A stretch of DNA of 64,000 bases from Rhodanobacteraceae bacterium (lineage in GTDB: Bacteria; Pseudomonadota; Gammaproteobacteria; Xanthomonadales; Rhodanobacteraceae): contig JAACZU010000005.1 in NCBI GenBank assembly GCA_009996615.1, positions 124,001-188,000 of the forward strand, given 5' to 3'. The notes beneath the pieces are model-generated. The model ran no database searches. It was not told the DNA's origin and worked only from the letters and a program-made list of their open reading frames with translations. The translations under genes and the position numbers were made by a program. Below are positions 27,626 to 37,158 of the stretch, piece by piece. Numbering within the stretch: position 1 is the stretch's first letter; each line of letters opens with the position of its first letter.

Positions 27626-28964
27626 GCGATATCTCCCGGCTGGTCCCCGCCACGCCGCGCCCCACGGCGACCTGTGCGACAGGGGGTTTACTGCAAACCC
27701 GGCGGCGCATGCCGCCCAGGATTCCGGGGGAGAGTAGCCAATCACTCCGCCCCCATGGATGGGACACAAGTAATGCCGCGGACGGAGCAGGCTCGTCCCT
27801 CCGGTGGACCTGCGCTGCATCCATGCCGGACGAGCGCGCGCGCCAGCGCGCCCAGCGCGCGGCGCACTGCTGGCCGAGGCGGATGCCCGGCGCCTCGATC
27901 CAACGGTGGATCAGCGCAGCCAGCGCGATCGTCAGCACTGCATTGACGAGCAGGTAGGCGCCCAGATGCTGGCTGCGCCACCATGCGCCCTCCGGCTGGC
28001 GCAGCAGCCACCACAGCAGCGCCTGGAACACGACCGGATGGAACAGGTACAGCGAGTAGCTGATGCGGCCGAGGAAATCGCCGAGGCGCGTCGCCACGCG
28101 CACGCCGCTGACGCCGCCGATGAACAGCAGCAGGCCGAGCGCGTAGGAAATCGCGGCGTTGCGCTCAAGGCCGATCGCACTCGCAGTGGCGACCGGAAAC
28201 ACGATGAGGTAGTAGGCCAGCAGCCCGTACATGCCCAGGCGCAGCACCCGGTCGTGCCGGGCAGCGCCCTCGACCACGCATCCGCGGTACAGCGCACCGC
28301 ACAGCATGAACGACAGGTTCAGGCACCAGAACGCCAGCGACGAATCCAGCACGGGTGCATCCAGCCAGCGCATCAACATCGCCAGCGAATGAACGAAGCC
28401 GAGCACGATCGCCAGCACGCACAACCGGCGCGGTCGGTCCAGGCTGCGCGCCAGCAGCAAGCCGACGCACAGGCCGTAGAACACCAATTCGACCAGCAAG
28501 GTCCAGTACAGGCCTTCGGCCGGCCGGGCGCCGAACAGGTCCTGCAGCAGGGTAAGGTTCAGCGCGAAGTCGACGGCGCCGAACGGCCGGCCCCAGATCC
28601 AGTAGGTCGTCAGGGCGCCGAGCGGCACCGACAACCAGTAGGCCGGATAGATGCGGAACAGGCGCTTGACCAGGAACGTGCCGATCGCCGCGGGGCGGTC
28701 GGGACGGATGCTGTACGGAATCACGAAGCCGCTGATCAGGAAGAACGCGACCACGCCGATGCGGCCGACGTCGACCGCCTGCGCCGACTCGAACAGCCAG
28801 CGGCCGCCGATGGCGTGCCCGCCCCCGAGCGTCACGTAGCGTTCGGCGACATGCATCCACAACACCAGCAGCGCCGCGATTCCGCGCAACGCGTCGATGT
28901 GGCGCAGGCGCTGCGCGGGCGCCGTGGGCATCGTCGACGGCGGGAGCTCGGAGGGCACGCTCAC
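27549..28964 (-). CDS. Acyltransferase-3 family membrane protein, unusual C-terminal tail
   Basis: A 471-residue inner-membrane O-acyltransferase that probably acetylates a surface glycan. Residues about 20-365 hold the family core: RHIDALRGIAALLVLWMHV with the conserved Arg and His, FFLISGFVIPYS, KRLFRIYPAYWLSV, and about ten membrane helices, ending in HRWIEAPGIRLG. Residues about 371-471 are Arg/Ala/Ser-rich, contain no membrane helix and look like translated non-coding DNA. They overlap the start of the LolA-like gene by 77 bp. A frameshift near 27,850 or loss of the normal stop could explain this. The frame opens with GTG 28964, 4 bp after the Mpo1-like gene; ATG 28931 is another possible start. 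Confidence 0.8.
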   Translation of the reverse strand: MSVPSELPPSTMPTAPAQRLRHIDALRGIAALLVLWMHVAERYVTLGGGHAIGGRWLFESAQAVDVGRIGVVAFFLISGFVIPYSIRPDRPAAIGTFLVKRLFRIYPAYWLSVPLGALTTYWIWGRPFGAVDFALNLTLLQDLFGARPAEGLYWTLLVELVFYGLCVGLLLARSLDRPRRLCVLAIVLGFVHSLAMLMRWLDAPVLDSSLAFWCLNLSFMLCGALYRGCVVEGAARHDRVLRLGMYGLLAYYLIVFPVATASAIGLERNAAISYALGLLLFIGGVSGVRVATRLGDFLGRISYSLYLFHPVVFQALLWWLLRQPEGAWWRSQHLGAYLLVNAVLTIALAALIHRWIEAPGIRLGQQCAARWARWRARSSGMDAAQVHRRDEPAPSAALLVSHPWGRSDWLLSPGILGGMRRRVCSKPPVAQVAVGRGVAGTSREISHACSTEVGRRRPRAVMRGRTGDDGG

Positions 28965-28968
28965 GCGC

Positions 28969-29271
28969 TCACAGCCGCACGCGCCCGCGCAGGATGTCGA
29001 CGTACATCACCCAGTCGCCGGCGAAGCTGTAGAACGGGTGACGGAACGTGGCCGGGCGGTTCTTCTCGAACAGGAAATGGCCGATCCAGGCGAAGCCGTA
29101 GCCGAATACCGGCGCCAGCCACAGCCAGCGCACCTGCGCGGTGATCAGCGCGACCACGACCGTCGCCAGCACCAGCGAACTGCCGACGAAGTGCAGCCGC
29201 CGGCAATGCCGGTTCGCATGCTCGGACAGGTAGAACGGGTAGAACTCGCGAAAACTGGCGTATTCGGACAT
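28969..29271 (-). CDS. Mpo1-like (DUF962) membrane protein
   Basis: A 100-residue protein starting MSEYASFREFYPFYLSEHAN, with the family His residues in HANRHCRRLHFVG and GHFLFEKNRPATFRHPFYS, and two hydrophobic helices (about 29-46 and 48-66). Yeast Mpo1 is a dioxygenase of fatty-acid alpha-oxidation; the bacterial role is unknown. The start is assigned by family length; the open frame upstream crosses tRNA-Val and is not coding. Confidence 0.85.
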   Translation of the reverse strand: MSEYASFREFYPFYLSEHANRHCRRLHFVGSSLVLATVVVALITAQVRWLWLAPVFGYGFAWIGHFLFEKNRPATFRHPFYSFAGDWVMYVDILRGRVRL

Positions 29272-29411
29272 GGCGGACCCCACGCGCTGCGTTCGATCAT
29301 GCCATCGTCCGTGCCCCGCGTGTAGGAACGCCTGTGGCAGGGCGGCGGCCAAAGGCTGCGGCCGGAGCCGCGTTGCGATGCCGCGGCACCGGCCGCCGGA
29401 ACGCGCGCAAG

Positions 29412-29435
29412 AAAAAGGCCGGACGAGCCGGCCTT
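29412..29435 (-). terminator. Terminator after the tRNA-Thr/tRNA-Val pair
   Basis: On the minus strand AAGGCCGG-CTCGT-CCGGCCTT is followed by TTTC. It lies about 16 nt beyond the tRNA-Val(CAC) 3' end. Confidence 0.82.
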
Positions 29436-29450
29436 GATCCTTGTTCGAGG

Positions 29451-29525
29451 TGGTGGGCGGTACAGGGCTTGAACCTGTGACCCCTGCCGTGTGAAAGCAG
29501 TGCTCTACCGCTGAGCTAACCGCCC
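29451..29525 (-). tRNA. tRNA-Val (CAC)
   Basis: A 75-nt cloverleaf with acceptor GGGCGGT/ACCGCCC, anticodon stem CTGCT/GGCAG with loop TTCACAC (anticodon CAC), T-arm GGTTCAAGCC, and discriminator A plus encoded CCA at 29451-29453. It is co-transcribed with tRNA-Thr, 31 bp upstream. Confidence 0.97.
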
Positions 29526-29556
29526 GCCTGGTCCGCACCCCGAAGGGTTTGGAAGA

Positions 29557-29632
29557 TGGTGCCGGAGAAGGGAGTCGAACCCCCGACCTACGCATTACGA
29601 ATGCGCCGCTCTACCAACTGAGCTACTCCGGC
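29557..29632 (-). tRNA. tRNA-Thr (CGT)
   Basis: A 76-nt cloverleaf with acceptor GCCGGAG/CTCCGGC, D-arm AGCTCAGTTGGTAGAGC, anticodon loop TTCGTAA (anticodon CGT), T-arm GGTTCGACTCC, discriminator A and encoded CCA at 29557-29559. Confidence 0.97.
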
Positions 29633-29642
29633 GGGGGCGCGA

Positions 29643-29671
29643 AGTATAGATGGAGCTGGCTCCGTCGACAA
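29643..29671 (-). promoter_or_regulatory. Sigma70-type promoter of tRNA-Thr/tRNA-Val
   Basis: On the minus strand, TTGTCG, 17 bp, TATACT ends 10 bp before the tRNA-Thr 5' end, placing transcription initiation almost at the mature 5' end. Confidence 0.78.
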
Positions 29672-29736
29672 GCATGAAGCATCGAAGATAAGACGTTGCT
29701 CGACTGAACCCCGCGTAAGCCCGCGAGCCGCCACGT

Positions 29737-30141
29737 TCACCAGCAGCCAGCGGCTCCCTGCGATCCGCTCGCAGTCTTCTGTCCGAGCTGGTCGATGGTG
29801 AGCGTTCCGCAGCGTGTGTCACTCGTCTGTGTGCCCTGTGGTGCCGCTGTGATCGTGTAGGTCGTGGCCGCACACGCGGTCGTGAGCGTGTAGTACGCGG
29901 TGCCCGTCGCCGGAGAATTCAGGTCCACGCCACAAATCGATGTCGCCGCGGTGTACTTCCGGTCTGTCGTGTAGGTCCGCTCGAGGCGCTGGGTGAGTTC
30001 GAGCATGTCGGCTTTTCCTTGTGCACGGCGCGTCTTGCGCACGTGCTCCTGATAGCTCGGGTACGCAATGGTCGCGAGGATCGCGACGATCGCCACGACG
30101 ATCATGAGCTCGATCAGCGTGAATCCTCTGGTTGTCTTCAC
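29737..30141 (-). CDS. pilE: Type IV pilin PilE-like minor pilin
   Basis: A 134-residue prepilin. The very short leader VKTTRG precedes [41 protein letters not shown], with peptidase cleavage after Gly6 and Glu5 of the mature protein. The globular part contains the Cys pairs typical of PilE (TSIC, TTAC, TRC, GCW) and the motif [11 protein letters not shown]. The start is GTG 30141 with GGGGTGA upstream. It is the last gene of the cluster fimT-pilV-pilW-pilX-pilY1-pilE, 93 bp after pilY1, and should be part of the pilus-tip priming complex. Confidence 0.93.
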   Translation of the reverse strand: MKTTRGFTLIELMIVVAIVAILATIAYPSYQEHVRKTRRAQGKADMLELTQRLERTYTTDRKYTAATSICGVDLNSPATGTAYYTLTTACAATTYTITAAPQGTQTSDTRCGTLTIDQLGQKTASGSQGAAGCW

Positions 30142-30234
30142 GTTTTCACCCCAGTTGGAAAAATTGCCCCGCCGGCGTGATCGCGCACGCCGGCAGGGTG
30201 CCTTCATCGGGCAGCCCGAGAGCCCCATTGCCGG

Positions 30235-33200
30235 TCAGCGCAGCTGCTTCCAGGAAATCCTTCCGCACGGAATGAGCTTTCCGGCCGGACGCCCCGCGGC
30301 GTTCGGCGAACGCCAGCTGCACGTCTTCACCGGCGCCTCGCAGGAAGGATCTTCGGGATCGCAGGGCGGTACCGGCTCGCAACTGCCCGGGTCGTCGGGA
30401 TTGCAGAGTGGCGGCAGGGACACCTGCTTCGGCGTGATAATCACGATCGGTGGTTCACCGGGTGGCGGCCCCTTGCCGGTGTCGGTACCCACCACACCTG
30501 GGGGCGGTTCCTGGCCAGACGGCCAACCGGCCGGAGGCGCGATCGGGACATAGCTGGCCGCACCTGTCAGTGCGTCAAACACCAGTGTCGCGTTGCGGCT
30601 TCCAGGTTCGCAACTATCGCCCTCTGGACGCAGGGTGTTGAACAGCACATCGCTCAGCACACCCTGTGGCGTAGCGGTGACACGCGCCCCCGCCAGTGGA
30701 TCGGCGCCGCTGCAACCGGTACACGCCAAGTCGATATACCAACCCATCTTTCCTGGTCCGCCGGATGTTGTCCTGAAATCCACCGGATTGCGCGTTGCCT
30801 GCCAATAGCCACCCGTGCCATCGCTCGCCAACGGCGTGTAGCCGGTGATCGATTGCTTCTCCAGGTCCACGTAGTTGGCACCGCTGCGCGCGGCGATCGG
30901 CATTGCATCGAGCCAGACATTGTTCTCGTTGTCCCACATGCGGCTGTCCCAGATGCCGTAGACGCTGTCCACGGACGCGCGCGTGCCTTGACCGATACGT
31001 GTCTCGTCGGCGTCATCGGCATTGAGATAACGGCCGGTGCCGAAAACGACCATCGTTCCGCCCAGCGGATTGGCAACCGTATAGACACCGCTCGTGATCG
31101 CCTGCGGCTTGCCGCCTGGATCCGTGGCCTTGAAGATCGGCACACCGCTGTTGCCAATACTCCAGGAGCCTGCGACGTACTCGAATCGCCACACGTTGCC
31201 CAGATAGTCGCCCGCGTAGATCGTGTCGCCGGCGCCGTTGCCGTCGTTGTCGACGATGACGGCTGTTGCAAGCCCATTCGGACCCGTCGTGCAGCCGCGC
31301 TCGGTACTCGGGCATCCGACGCCGGTGTCGAGTTTTGCAATTTCGGCTCCGGTCGCCAGATTGCGGATGAACAGGACGGCACTGTGACGGTCGCTGTTGT
31401 AGCCATTGCCGAATGCTGCGACCCAATTGCCGTCCTCGGTCAGCCCCATATACGGACGTCCAACGAACTGGCCCATGTCGGCGTCATCGCTGCTGCTGAA
31501 TTCCCACAGCACCTTGCTTGTGCCGAAGTTGTACGGATCAGTGATATCGAGCGCATAGATACCTCGCCCACCGGCACCGACCGAGCCCACCAGCACGGTT
31601 TTCCAGGCGCCCAGGTACGCATCCCCCACGCCCGGCGAGCCGTCGACGAAGTAGCGATGGGTATAACCGGGAGTCGCGAGTTCGTGCAGGTTGTCGAGCA
31701 CGGCATTCGGAATGTACGCGAACAGCTCCTTTCCACCGGTGTTGCCGTCGCTGCCATCGATCGCGTGGAGCATGCCATCGTTCGCGCCGACGAAAATCAC
31801 CGGATTCTGCGAGGTATTGCCGTACACCGACTTCTTCGATTGCACGAAATCCGCATAGCTTGCGGCCGCCGTCGGCGCGACCGTGGCGAGGATGCTGCCA
31901 TAACCAAAGCTGCTCACGCCCACGACGGCCGGCGTGGAGTTGAGCACATCGCCCATCTTCGAGCCGCGTTTGCGGAACGGGCAGTCGGTCGTGGTGATGC
32001 AGCCGCTCGCGCCCTGCTCCTTGCTTTGATCGCCCCGGAGATAAGCGATGAGGTCGTCGTTGGCGTAAACGCTCGAATCCAGCCCCCCCTGCACGCGGGT
32101 CTTGAGGCTGCTGTCGAGATCGGTGGTCGTGAAGGCGACGCCAGTGAAGCCGCTACCCTGCGGCTTGCCCGTGAACACCTTGCGAACGGTCGAGGCGGGA
32201 ATTTTGCTGCTCGCGCTCCAGACCGGCGGCGCCCCCGTGTAGGTGGCATCCGTGCGCAGTGAGTAGGCCTTCAGATCGCCGGACCAGTCCTCCGACGTGT
32301 ATGACGCCTCATAGGCCAGCGTTGCACCATCCACATAGCGGGGTGTACTGGTCGCCACGCTGGCAGTCGGCTGCGAGTTCGCAATGATGTTCGCGAACGC
32401 GTTGTCGAGCTGCGACTTCAGGTTGTTCGCATTCGTCACCAGGAAGTAGTTGAGCGGATTGCCCTGCGCGTCCGTGCTCGGGATACCGGCCGGAACACCG
32501 TATTTGGCTGCGTACCAGAGCGGATCCTTCAGCAGTCCCGCGCCAGCGGTGGCGCCGGCGGTGAAGGCACGATTGGCCGTGGGTGGAAGACCCTTGCACT
32601 CGCTGTTGGCGAGATTGGTGACGCACCAGCCGGAAGGACGGCCAGGCGGCGTATTGAGCTTGTAGGCCGTCTGCGCCTGGCAGCTGCTGCGCGTGCCGTC
32701 GTTGGTCTTGTTATCCCCGAGATCGCAGACCTCGAGATAGATGCCGTCCTGGGTCGTGCCGGAAACGACGTAGCCCATATGCTGCTCGATACTGCCCGCC
32801 GCATACTCGGACTTGATCTCGACATTGAGCTTGCCGGCAATATCGACACTGAGTGTGTACAAGGCGATCGCATCCATGTCGTGGTCGGCGCCCTGCTCCA
32901 CGTCCTCGTAGTTGATGCGAAACTCCGCATACGGCCGGCCACCGTTGACGGTCACGTCCGTGTTGCCGGCGCCGGTATTGGCGATCTTCTGGACGTAGAA
33001 GTCGACGATCTGGTTGGTCGGCTGGAAGTTGGCCGTCGGAGAAATGTTGAAGGCCCCGCCCACCGACTTGGCGAACGGCACGAGCGTGACACGACCGTTT
33101 CCGACCGGGAAATCGATGCGCGGCAGCGGCGAAGCCAGCGCGACCGAATAGGTCTGTGCCTCCTTGTCACCGCCGATCTTGTGCGTGGCACCGAAGCGCG

Positions 33201-35427
33201 CCACACCCGCCGAATAATAGGTGCCTTGCTTGCTCGGCTCCTCCGGCGCGAGTCCCCGCACCGTGGACAGATTGCTGACGGTCTTTGCGGTGGGCGCGCT
33301 GTCCGCGACGCCGTTCGATTCGCCGACAAAGACCGTGCGCGAGCCTCCGCCCTCCGCATTCCATATCGCGTCGACCTCGGTGGACACGTTCAGTGCCGTG
33401 AGCGGCGCTGGATCGCTGCTGCCGCTGAAACTTCCCCACTTGGTGCCCGGCACCGAGAAATCGTAGGAGGGATTGATGTCGCTGACGACCGTCATCACCG
33501 GCACCGAGCAGGCCAGATGGCCGCCGCCCCCGTTGGCCACGGACTTGAATGGCGGCTTCCAGGCCGGCTTCGCCAAGCTGAGTGGGGCGTTCGCATCCTT
33601 CGCCCCAGTTCCGATATCGAACTCCGGGCGCGGCGCCGTCGCGCCGGCAAAGTAGCGCAACGTCTCGTACATCATCTCCGAGATCGGATTGCCCCACATG
33701 CTGCACTCGCCATCATTGACCGGTCGATCGCCGATCCAGCCGCACGAGTATGTGTAATCAGTTCCAAACTCGATCGTGCGCAGGTGATTGATCGTGTAGA
33801 CGATGCCGTCGGTTACCGTCGGCTTGTAAATTCCGGTAGCCGCGTCGATCTCACGCGCGAAGCTCGCAATATTGCTACGCAAGGTACCGCCCTGCGTGTT
33901 CTTGGCATAGCTGCCGGTCAGCAGGCCGAAGAACATGCGGTCGGTTTCACCGTAGTCATGCAAGATACCGGTGGGCTTGTACTTGCCGTTCGGGTACTCC
34001 TTGCAGTTCGCCTCGTAGGTCGGCGCCTTGCAGACCTCCGTACGCACCCGGAAATCCGTCATCGTTGATGCATTCGGGTCCGGCGGCGTCAGATTGTAGA
34101 AGCGCAGCGACACATCGCCGGCATAGCCGCCATTGCTGTTTGCTCCCGGGTCAGAGCCGTCCTTGAGTAGGACACGCCAATCGAAGTTGGGATTCGCGGT
34201 GCCACCACCTCCATCCGCATTCTTTGTGCGCCGCCAGTCCAGCTTGTATCCATCACCGCCGGTGCCGTCCTCCTGCCGCAGCTTGAATGTGTAGGTGCCG
34301 GCTGCCAGGTTATTGGCGGTGGCAATCTCCGCACCGCTACACGCGCCGAATCCGCGTGAGCCATAGCAACCCGACGAGGCGACCAGCGTCCCCGCCGCGT
34401 TGTAAAGCGCAAAATCCACCGCGTCGTCACCATTGATTCGAAATTGGTAGTTGCCCGCATTCTTGATTTTGATGCTGCCGGTGATGATGGTCAGGTAGTT
34501 GTCCTGGTTCGCGCTGCCGAGATTGCAACTGGACGAATTGCAGTCGATCCTGTCCTTAGTGAAGGTTCCACCGTATTGATTGGCCGCAATCGCATACGTC
34601 GTTTCCAGCGTATCGAAGGCCGCGCGATTCGCGGGATGTCCGGGATGGGGCAAGCTCGCCCCGTTACCCACGCACAACGGCCCGTTTGCGCCGTGTTGGC
34701 ACTTGTCGCCGGCGACGGGCCGTTCGATCGAGACCCACTCCCAGATGCGATAGGGCGAATTCTGGAGCACGCGCAACCGCGGCCCCCAAGCTTCGTCGGA
34801 GCGAACACTGGTGTTGGCGAATAGGATGCGCTTGCCCGAAGCGGGTGCGGCCAATGGCGCGTATTGCGTGATGTCGTAGCCGTTGACCGCAGCACTCGTA
34901 TATTCCTTGCCCCAGCTGTGCGCATCCTGCGGGACATGCGAGCGCTCAAGCACGGTCTTGGAGCTGTCGTCAACCGCACGATAGCCGCCGTACAGCACCT
35001 TGCGCAGCGCATCCATGCGCGACGTGGTCAGGTAATTCAGGAAGTCGCCGCTCCAGGCGCCCGAGCACTTCTTGTTCGCGGTGACCGCGGCCGGCGTGAA
35101 CTCCTTGTCGCCACTCGAATACGTATAGCAGCGATGCGAGTCGAAGTAACCGTAATAGTCGATCTTGTCGGGCTTGTACGTGGTGTCGACGACGCCGTCG
35201 CCATCAAGATCGGACGCGTCGTTGTACGCTTCGTAGTAAAGCTTGTGGTCGCGCCCCATCACGAGCATGTTGAGCGGCGGCTGCCCTGTCGCAGTGAACA
35301 GCGGCTGCTGCGAGACGTCGATGCCACCCGCGGCGGCTTGCGCCTGCGCCGGGCTCACATGCCCCACTCCCGCGACGAAACAAAGCGCTCCCAGCAGCGT
35401 TGCCAATTTCATGTCCAAAAGCCTCAT
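30235..35427 (-). CDS. pilY1: PilY1-type pilus tip adhesin with a PA14-like insertion
   Basis: A 1,730-residue exported protein. It has a signal peptide after MRLLDMKLATLLGALCFVAG and an N-terminal variable part (residues about 30-1120) that includes a PA14-like module (about 275-400: YGGTFTKDRIDC, GNYQFRINGDDAVDFALYNAAGTLVAS, GGDGYKLDWRR). The conserved PilY1 beta-propeller (about 1180-1590) has FVGANDGMLHAIDG, VDGSPGVGDAYLG and GIYALDITDP, with a calcium-loop-like DNDGNGAGD. The Pro-rich Cys-containing tail is about 1640-1730. PilY1 primes type IV pilus assembly and controls retraction through calcium. The start at 35427 has a GGGAGGA site. Base usage is visibly less GC-biased than the flanking genes. 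Confidence 0.93.
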   Translation of the reverse strand: MRLLDMKLATLLGALCFVAGVGHVSPAQAQAAAGGIDVSQQPLFTATGQPPLNMLVMGRDHKLYYEAYNDASDLDGDGVVDTTYKPDKIDYYGYFDSHRCYTYSSGDKEFTPAAVTANKKCSGAWSGDFLNYLTTSRMDALRKVLYGGYRAVDDSSKTVLERSHVPQDAHSWGKEYTSAAVNGYDITQYAPLAAPASGKRILFANTSVRSDEAWGPRLRVLQNSPYRIWEWVSIERPVAGDKCQHGANGPLCVGNGASLPHPGHPANRAAFDTLETTYAIAANQYGGTFTKDRIDCNSSSCNLGSANQDNYLTIITGSIKIKNAGNYQFRINGDDAVDFALYNAAGTLVASSGCYGSRGFGACSGAEIATANNLAAGTYTFKLRQEDGTGGDGYKLDWRRTKNADGGGGTANPNFDWRVLLKDGSDPGANSNGGYAGDVSLRFYNLTPPDPNASTMTDFRVRTEVCKAPTYEANCKEYPNGKYKPTGILHDYGETDRMFFGLLTGSYAKNTQGGTLRSNIASFAREIDAATGIYKPTVTDGIVYTINHLRTIEFGTDYTYSCGWIGDRPVNDGECSMWGNPISEMMYETLRYFAGATAPRPEFDIGTGAKDANAPLSLAKPAWKPPFKSVANGGGGHLACSVPVMTVVSDINPSYDFSVPGTKWGSFSGSSDPAPLTALNVSTEVDAIWNAEGGGSRTVFVGESNGVADSAPTAKTVSNLSTVRGLAPEEPSKQGTYYSAGVARFGATHKIGGDKEAQTYSVALASPLPRIDFPVGNGRVTLVPFAKSVGGAFNISPTANFQPTNQIVDFYVQKIANTGAGNTDVTVNGGRPYAEFRINYEDVEQGADHDMDAIALYTLSVDIAGKLNVEIKSEYAAGSIEQHMGYVVSGTTQDGIYLEVCDLGDNKTNDGTRSSCQAQTAYKLNTPPGRPSGWCVTNLANSECKGLPPTANRAFTAGATAGAGLLKDPLWYAAKYGVPAGIPSTDAQGNPLNYFLVTNANNLKSQLDNAFANIIANSQPTASVATSTPRYVDGATLAYEASYTSEDWSGDLKAYSLRTDATYTGAPPVWSASSKIPASTVRKVFTGKPQGSGFTGVAFTTTDLDSSLKTRVQGGLDSSVYANDDLIAYLRGDQSKEQGASGCITTTDCPFRKRGSKMGDVLNSTPAVVGVSSFGYGSILATVAPTAAASYADFVQSKKSVYGNTSQNPVIFVGANDGMLHAIDGSDGNTGGKELFAYIPNAVLDNLHELATPGYTHRYFVDGSPGVGDAYLGAWKTVLVGSVGAGGRGIYALDITDPYNFGTSKVLWEFSSSDDADMGQFVGRPYMGLTEDGNWVAAFGNGYNSDRHSAVLFIRNLATGAEIAKLDTGVGCPSTERGCTTGPNGLATAVIVDNDGNGAGDTIYAGDYLGNVWRFEYVAGSWSIGNSGVPIFKATDPGGKPQAITSGVYTVANPLGGTMVVFGTGRYLNADDADETRIGQGTRASVDSVYGIWDSRMWDNENNVWLDAMPIAARSGANYVDLEKQSITGYTPLASDGTGGYWQATRNPVDFRTTSGGPGKMGWYIDLACTGCSGADPLAGARVTATPQGVLSDVLFNTLRPEGDSCEPGSRNATLVFDALTGAASYVPIAPPAGWPSGQEPPPGVVGTDTGKGPPPGEPPIVIITPKQVSLPPLCNPDDPGSCEPVPPCDPEDPSCEAPVKTCSWRSPNAAGRPAGKLIPCGRISWKQLR

Positions 35428-35449
35428 GGGATCCTCCCGTCCGCGGAGA

Positions 35450-35941
35450 TCAGAAAACATAGATGGTCTGCACGGTCGCCCATGCGGCATTGGCAGATTC
35501 GCTCGACGGATCCTTTTCCTGTGCCGAGATCACATAGAACCTCGGCTTCTTGTTGGGATCGTCGCCGATGATTCCACCGCGGCGCTCGGGGCAGGAACCG
35601 CCGCATGCGCGCACGCTCTGTGCGAACTGCTGGTCAGGGGGAAATGTGGTCAGCCATGCATCCCACGGCGTCGCATTCGAGTTACTCAGCGCAACGGGTG
35701 TATCGGGAATGTGGTCGTAGGCCCACAACGGATCACTGACCTTGCTGCGTCCTTCGGCCATGCGCCCTTCGGAACGCTCGAAGGCCTGTTGTTGCGCGCG
35801 GAAGTTGCCGGACATGCGCTCCTGCAGCAAGGTCACCTGCATGGCAGTGACGCCGAGAATGGTCAGAAGAAGCAGCATGATCAGCGCGATGAAAAGCACG
35901 GCGCCGCGGCTGCGCGGAAATCCTGGTCGGCTGTAACGCAT
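35450..35941 (-). CDS. pilX: Minor pilin PilX
   Basis: A 163-residue pilus assembly protein. The PilX N-terminal pattern RSRGAVLFIALIMLLLLTILGVTAMQ (about 11-36) replaces the usual FTLIE; Gly-Ala-Val is typical of PilX. The globular part contains two paired Cys (ACGGSC) and MSGNFRAQQQAFERSE. It lies 8 bp after pilW and 22 bp before pilY1, consistent with one transcript. PilX links PilY1 to the other minor pilins. Confidence 0.92.
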   Translation of the reverse strand: MRYSRPGFPRSRGAVLFIALIMLLLLTILGVTAMQVTLLQERMSGNFRAQQQAFERSEGRMAEGRSKVSDPLWAYDHIPDTPVALSNSNATPWDAWLTTFPPDQQFAQSVRACGGSCPERRGGIIGDDPNKKPRFYVISAQEKDPSSESANAAWATVQTIYVF

Positions 35942-35949
35942 GATGCCCC

Positions 35950-37149
35950 TCAGGTGTTGAACAGTCGGTTGCGCAACGCGATCGTCGTCTCGTAGACCTG
36001 ACGTATCGAGCCATCGGTCGGCGGCGTCACGGTGACGCCCAGCAACGAGAACTGGCGCGTCTCCGTTCCTACCGCAGCGCGATCCGGGCTGCGGATCAGC
36101 AGCGCCACACGCACACTGAGCACGCGCCGCCAGTTCGCATCCAGGGCCGAGGGGTTCGCCGCGCCGGCGGCGACAGCCGCCGCAGTACGGTACTCGTCGA
36201 TCGTGCCGTCGCCATTCGCTCCGGCGCTGGTGTCGTAACCGAAGCGCAGCTGCATGTTCTCGACACCCTCGACGAGTTCCTCCGCATCAGCCAACGCGGT
36301 CCCATCGCGCTTGAAACGCGTCAGGTACAGGCCTGGAATCGATGTCCCGGGACGATTGCGAACATACAGCGCGAGGTATTCGGCGCGATGCACTTCCGCG
36401 TTGAGCAGGCTCGGACCGCCGATCAGCGGCTTGGAATTGAGCGTTGCGTTGGAGATGCGGAAATCCCAGGGGCAGGCGCTGCTGCCGCATGCGGTGACGG
36501 TCGGGTCCAGATAGACGTTCGGCGACACGTTGCCGCGCACGTTCAGCGTCGTGCCCGTCAGCGTGCCCGCGAACACGTCGGCCGACCGACAATTTTGCAG
36601 CGCGAACAGCGTGGTGCTGCCTGAAGGAGGAAGAAACGATGGCGCGGAGCTGGCGATGTCAATGTCGAGATTCATCGCATCGCGCGCGATGCTGATGACT
36701 GGCACGCTCTCATCGCCGAAAACCCGCAGGATCAACACATCACTGTTGGCGACGAAGGGAACCGCAGCCAGTTCGGCGGGTGGCGTCGCGGCTCCTGCTG
36801 TAAACGCCTCGATCGGCCGTTGAAACCGGTACCGCGATCCGCCGGGGACACTGCCGTCGAAGAGCGCGAGATGGTTGACGAAGCTCGTCTGCGCAATCCG
36901 CCCCGTATCCGCACCGCAGCCCATGTAGCCGACCATGCGCAGTTGTCGCTGCAGGAACTGGGTCGCAAAGCGTCCGTTCTCCTGCACCCGCGAGAGCCCC
37001 TCCTGCATCTGCAACGTCACCCGTGAAGCGGAGAAAATCTGCAGGAGTCCCAGCGTCAGCAATGCGCCGATCGCCAGTCCGACCATCAATTCGATCAGGG
37101 AAAGACCGGCCTGTTTGTTAGCGACGCGAAATGGAGTGTGGGCGATCAC
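35950..37149 (-). CDS. pilW: Minor pilin PilW
   Basis: A 399-residue prepilin with cleavage site KQAG|LSLIELMVGLAIGALLTLGLLQIF (about 12-38). It then has the PilW segment EGLSRVQENGRFATQFLQRQLRMVGYMGCG and a large beta-rich domain, ending AALRNRLFNT. It fits the PilW family in length and order. It follows pilV by 9 bp. Confidence 0.92.
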   Translation of the reverse strand: MIAHTPFRVANKQAGLSLIELMVGLAIGALLTLGLLQIFSASRVTLQMQEGLSRVQENGRFATQFLQRQLRMVGYMGCGADTGRIAQTSFVNHLALFDGSVPGGSRYRFQRPIEAFTAGAATPPAELAAVPFVANSDVLILRVFGDESVPVISIARDAMNLDIDIASSAPSFLPPSGSTTLFALQNCRSADVFAGTLTGTTLNVRGNVSPNVYLDPTVTACGSSACPWDFRISNATLNSKPLIGGPSLLNAEVHRAEYLALYVRNRPGTSIPGLYLTRFKRDGTALADAEELVEGVENMQLRFGYDTSAGANGDGTIDEYRTAAAVAAGAANPSALDANWRRVLSVRVALLIRSPDRAAVGTETRQFSLLGVTVTPPTDGSIRQVYETTIALRNRLFNT

Positions 37150-37158
37150 GGCTTCATC

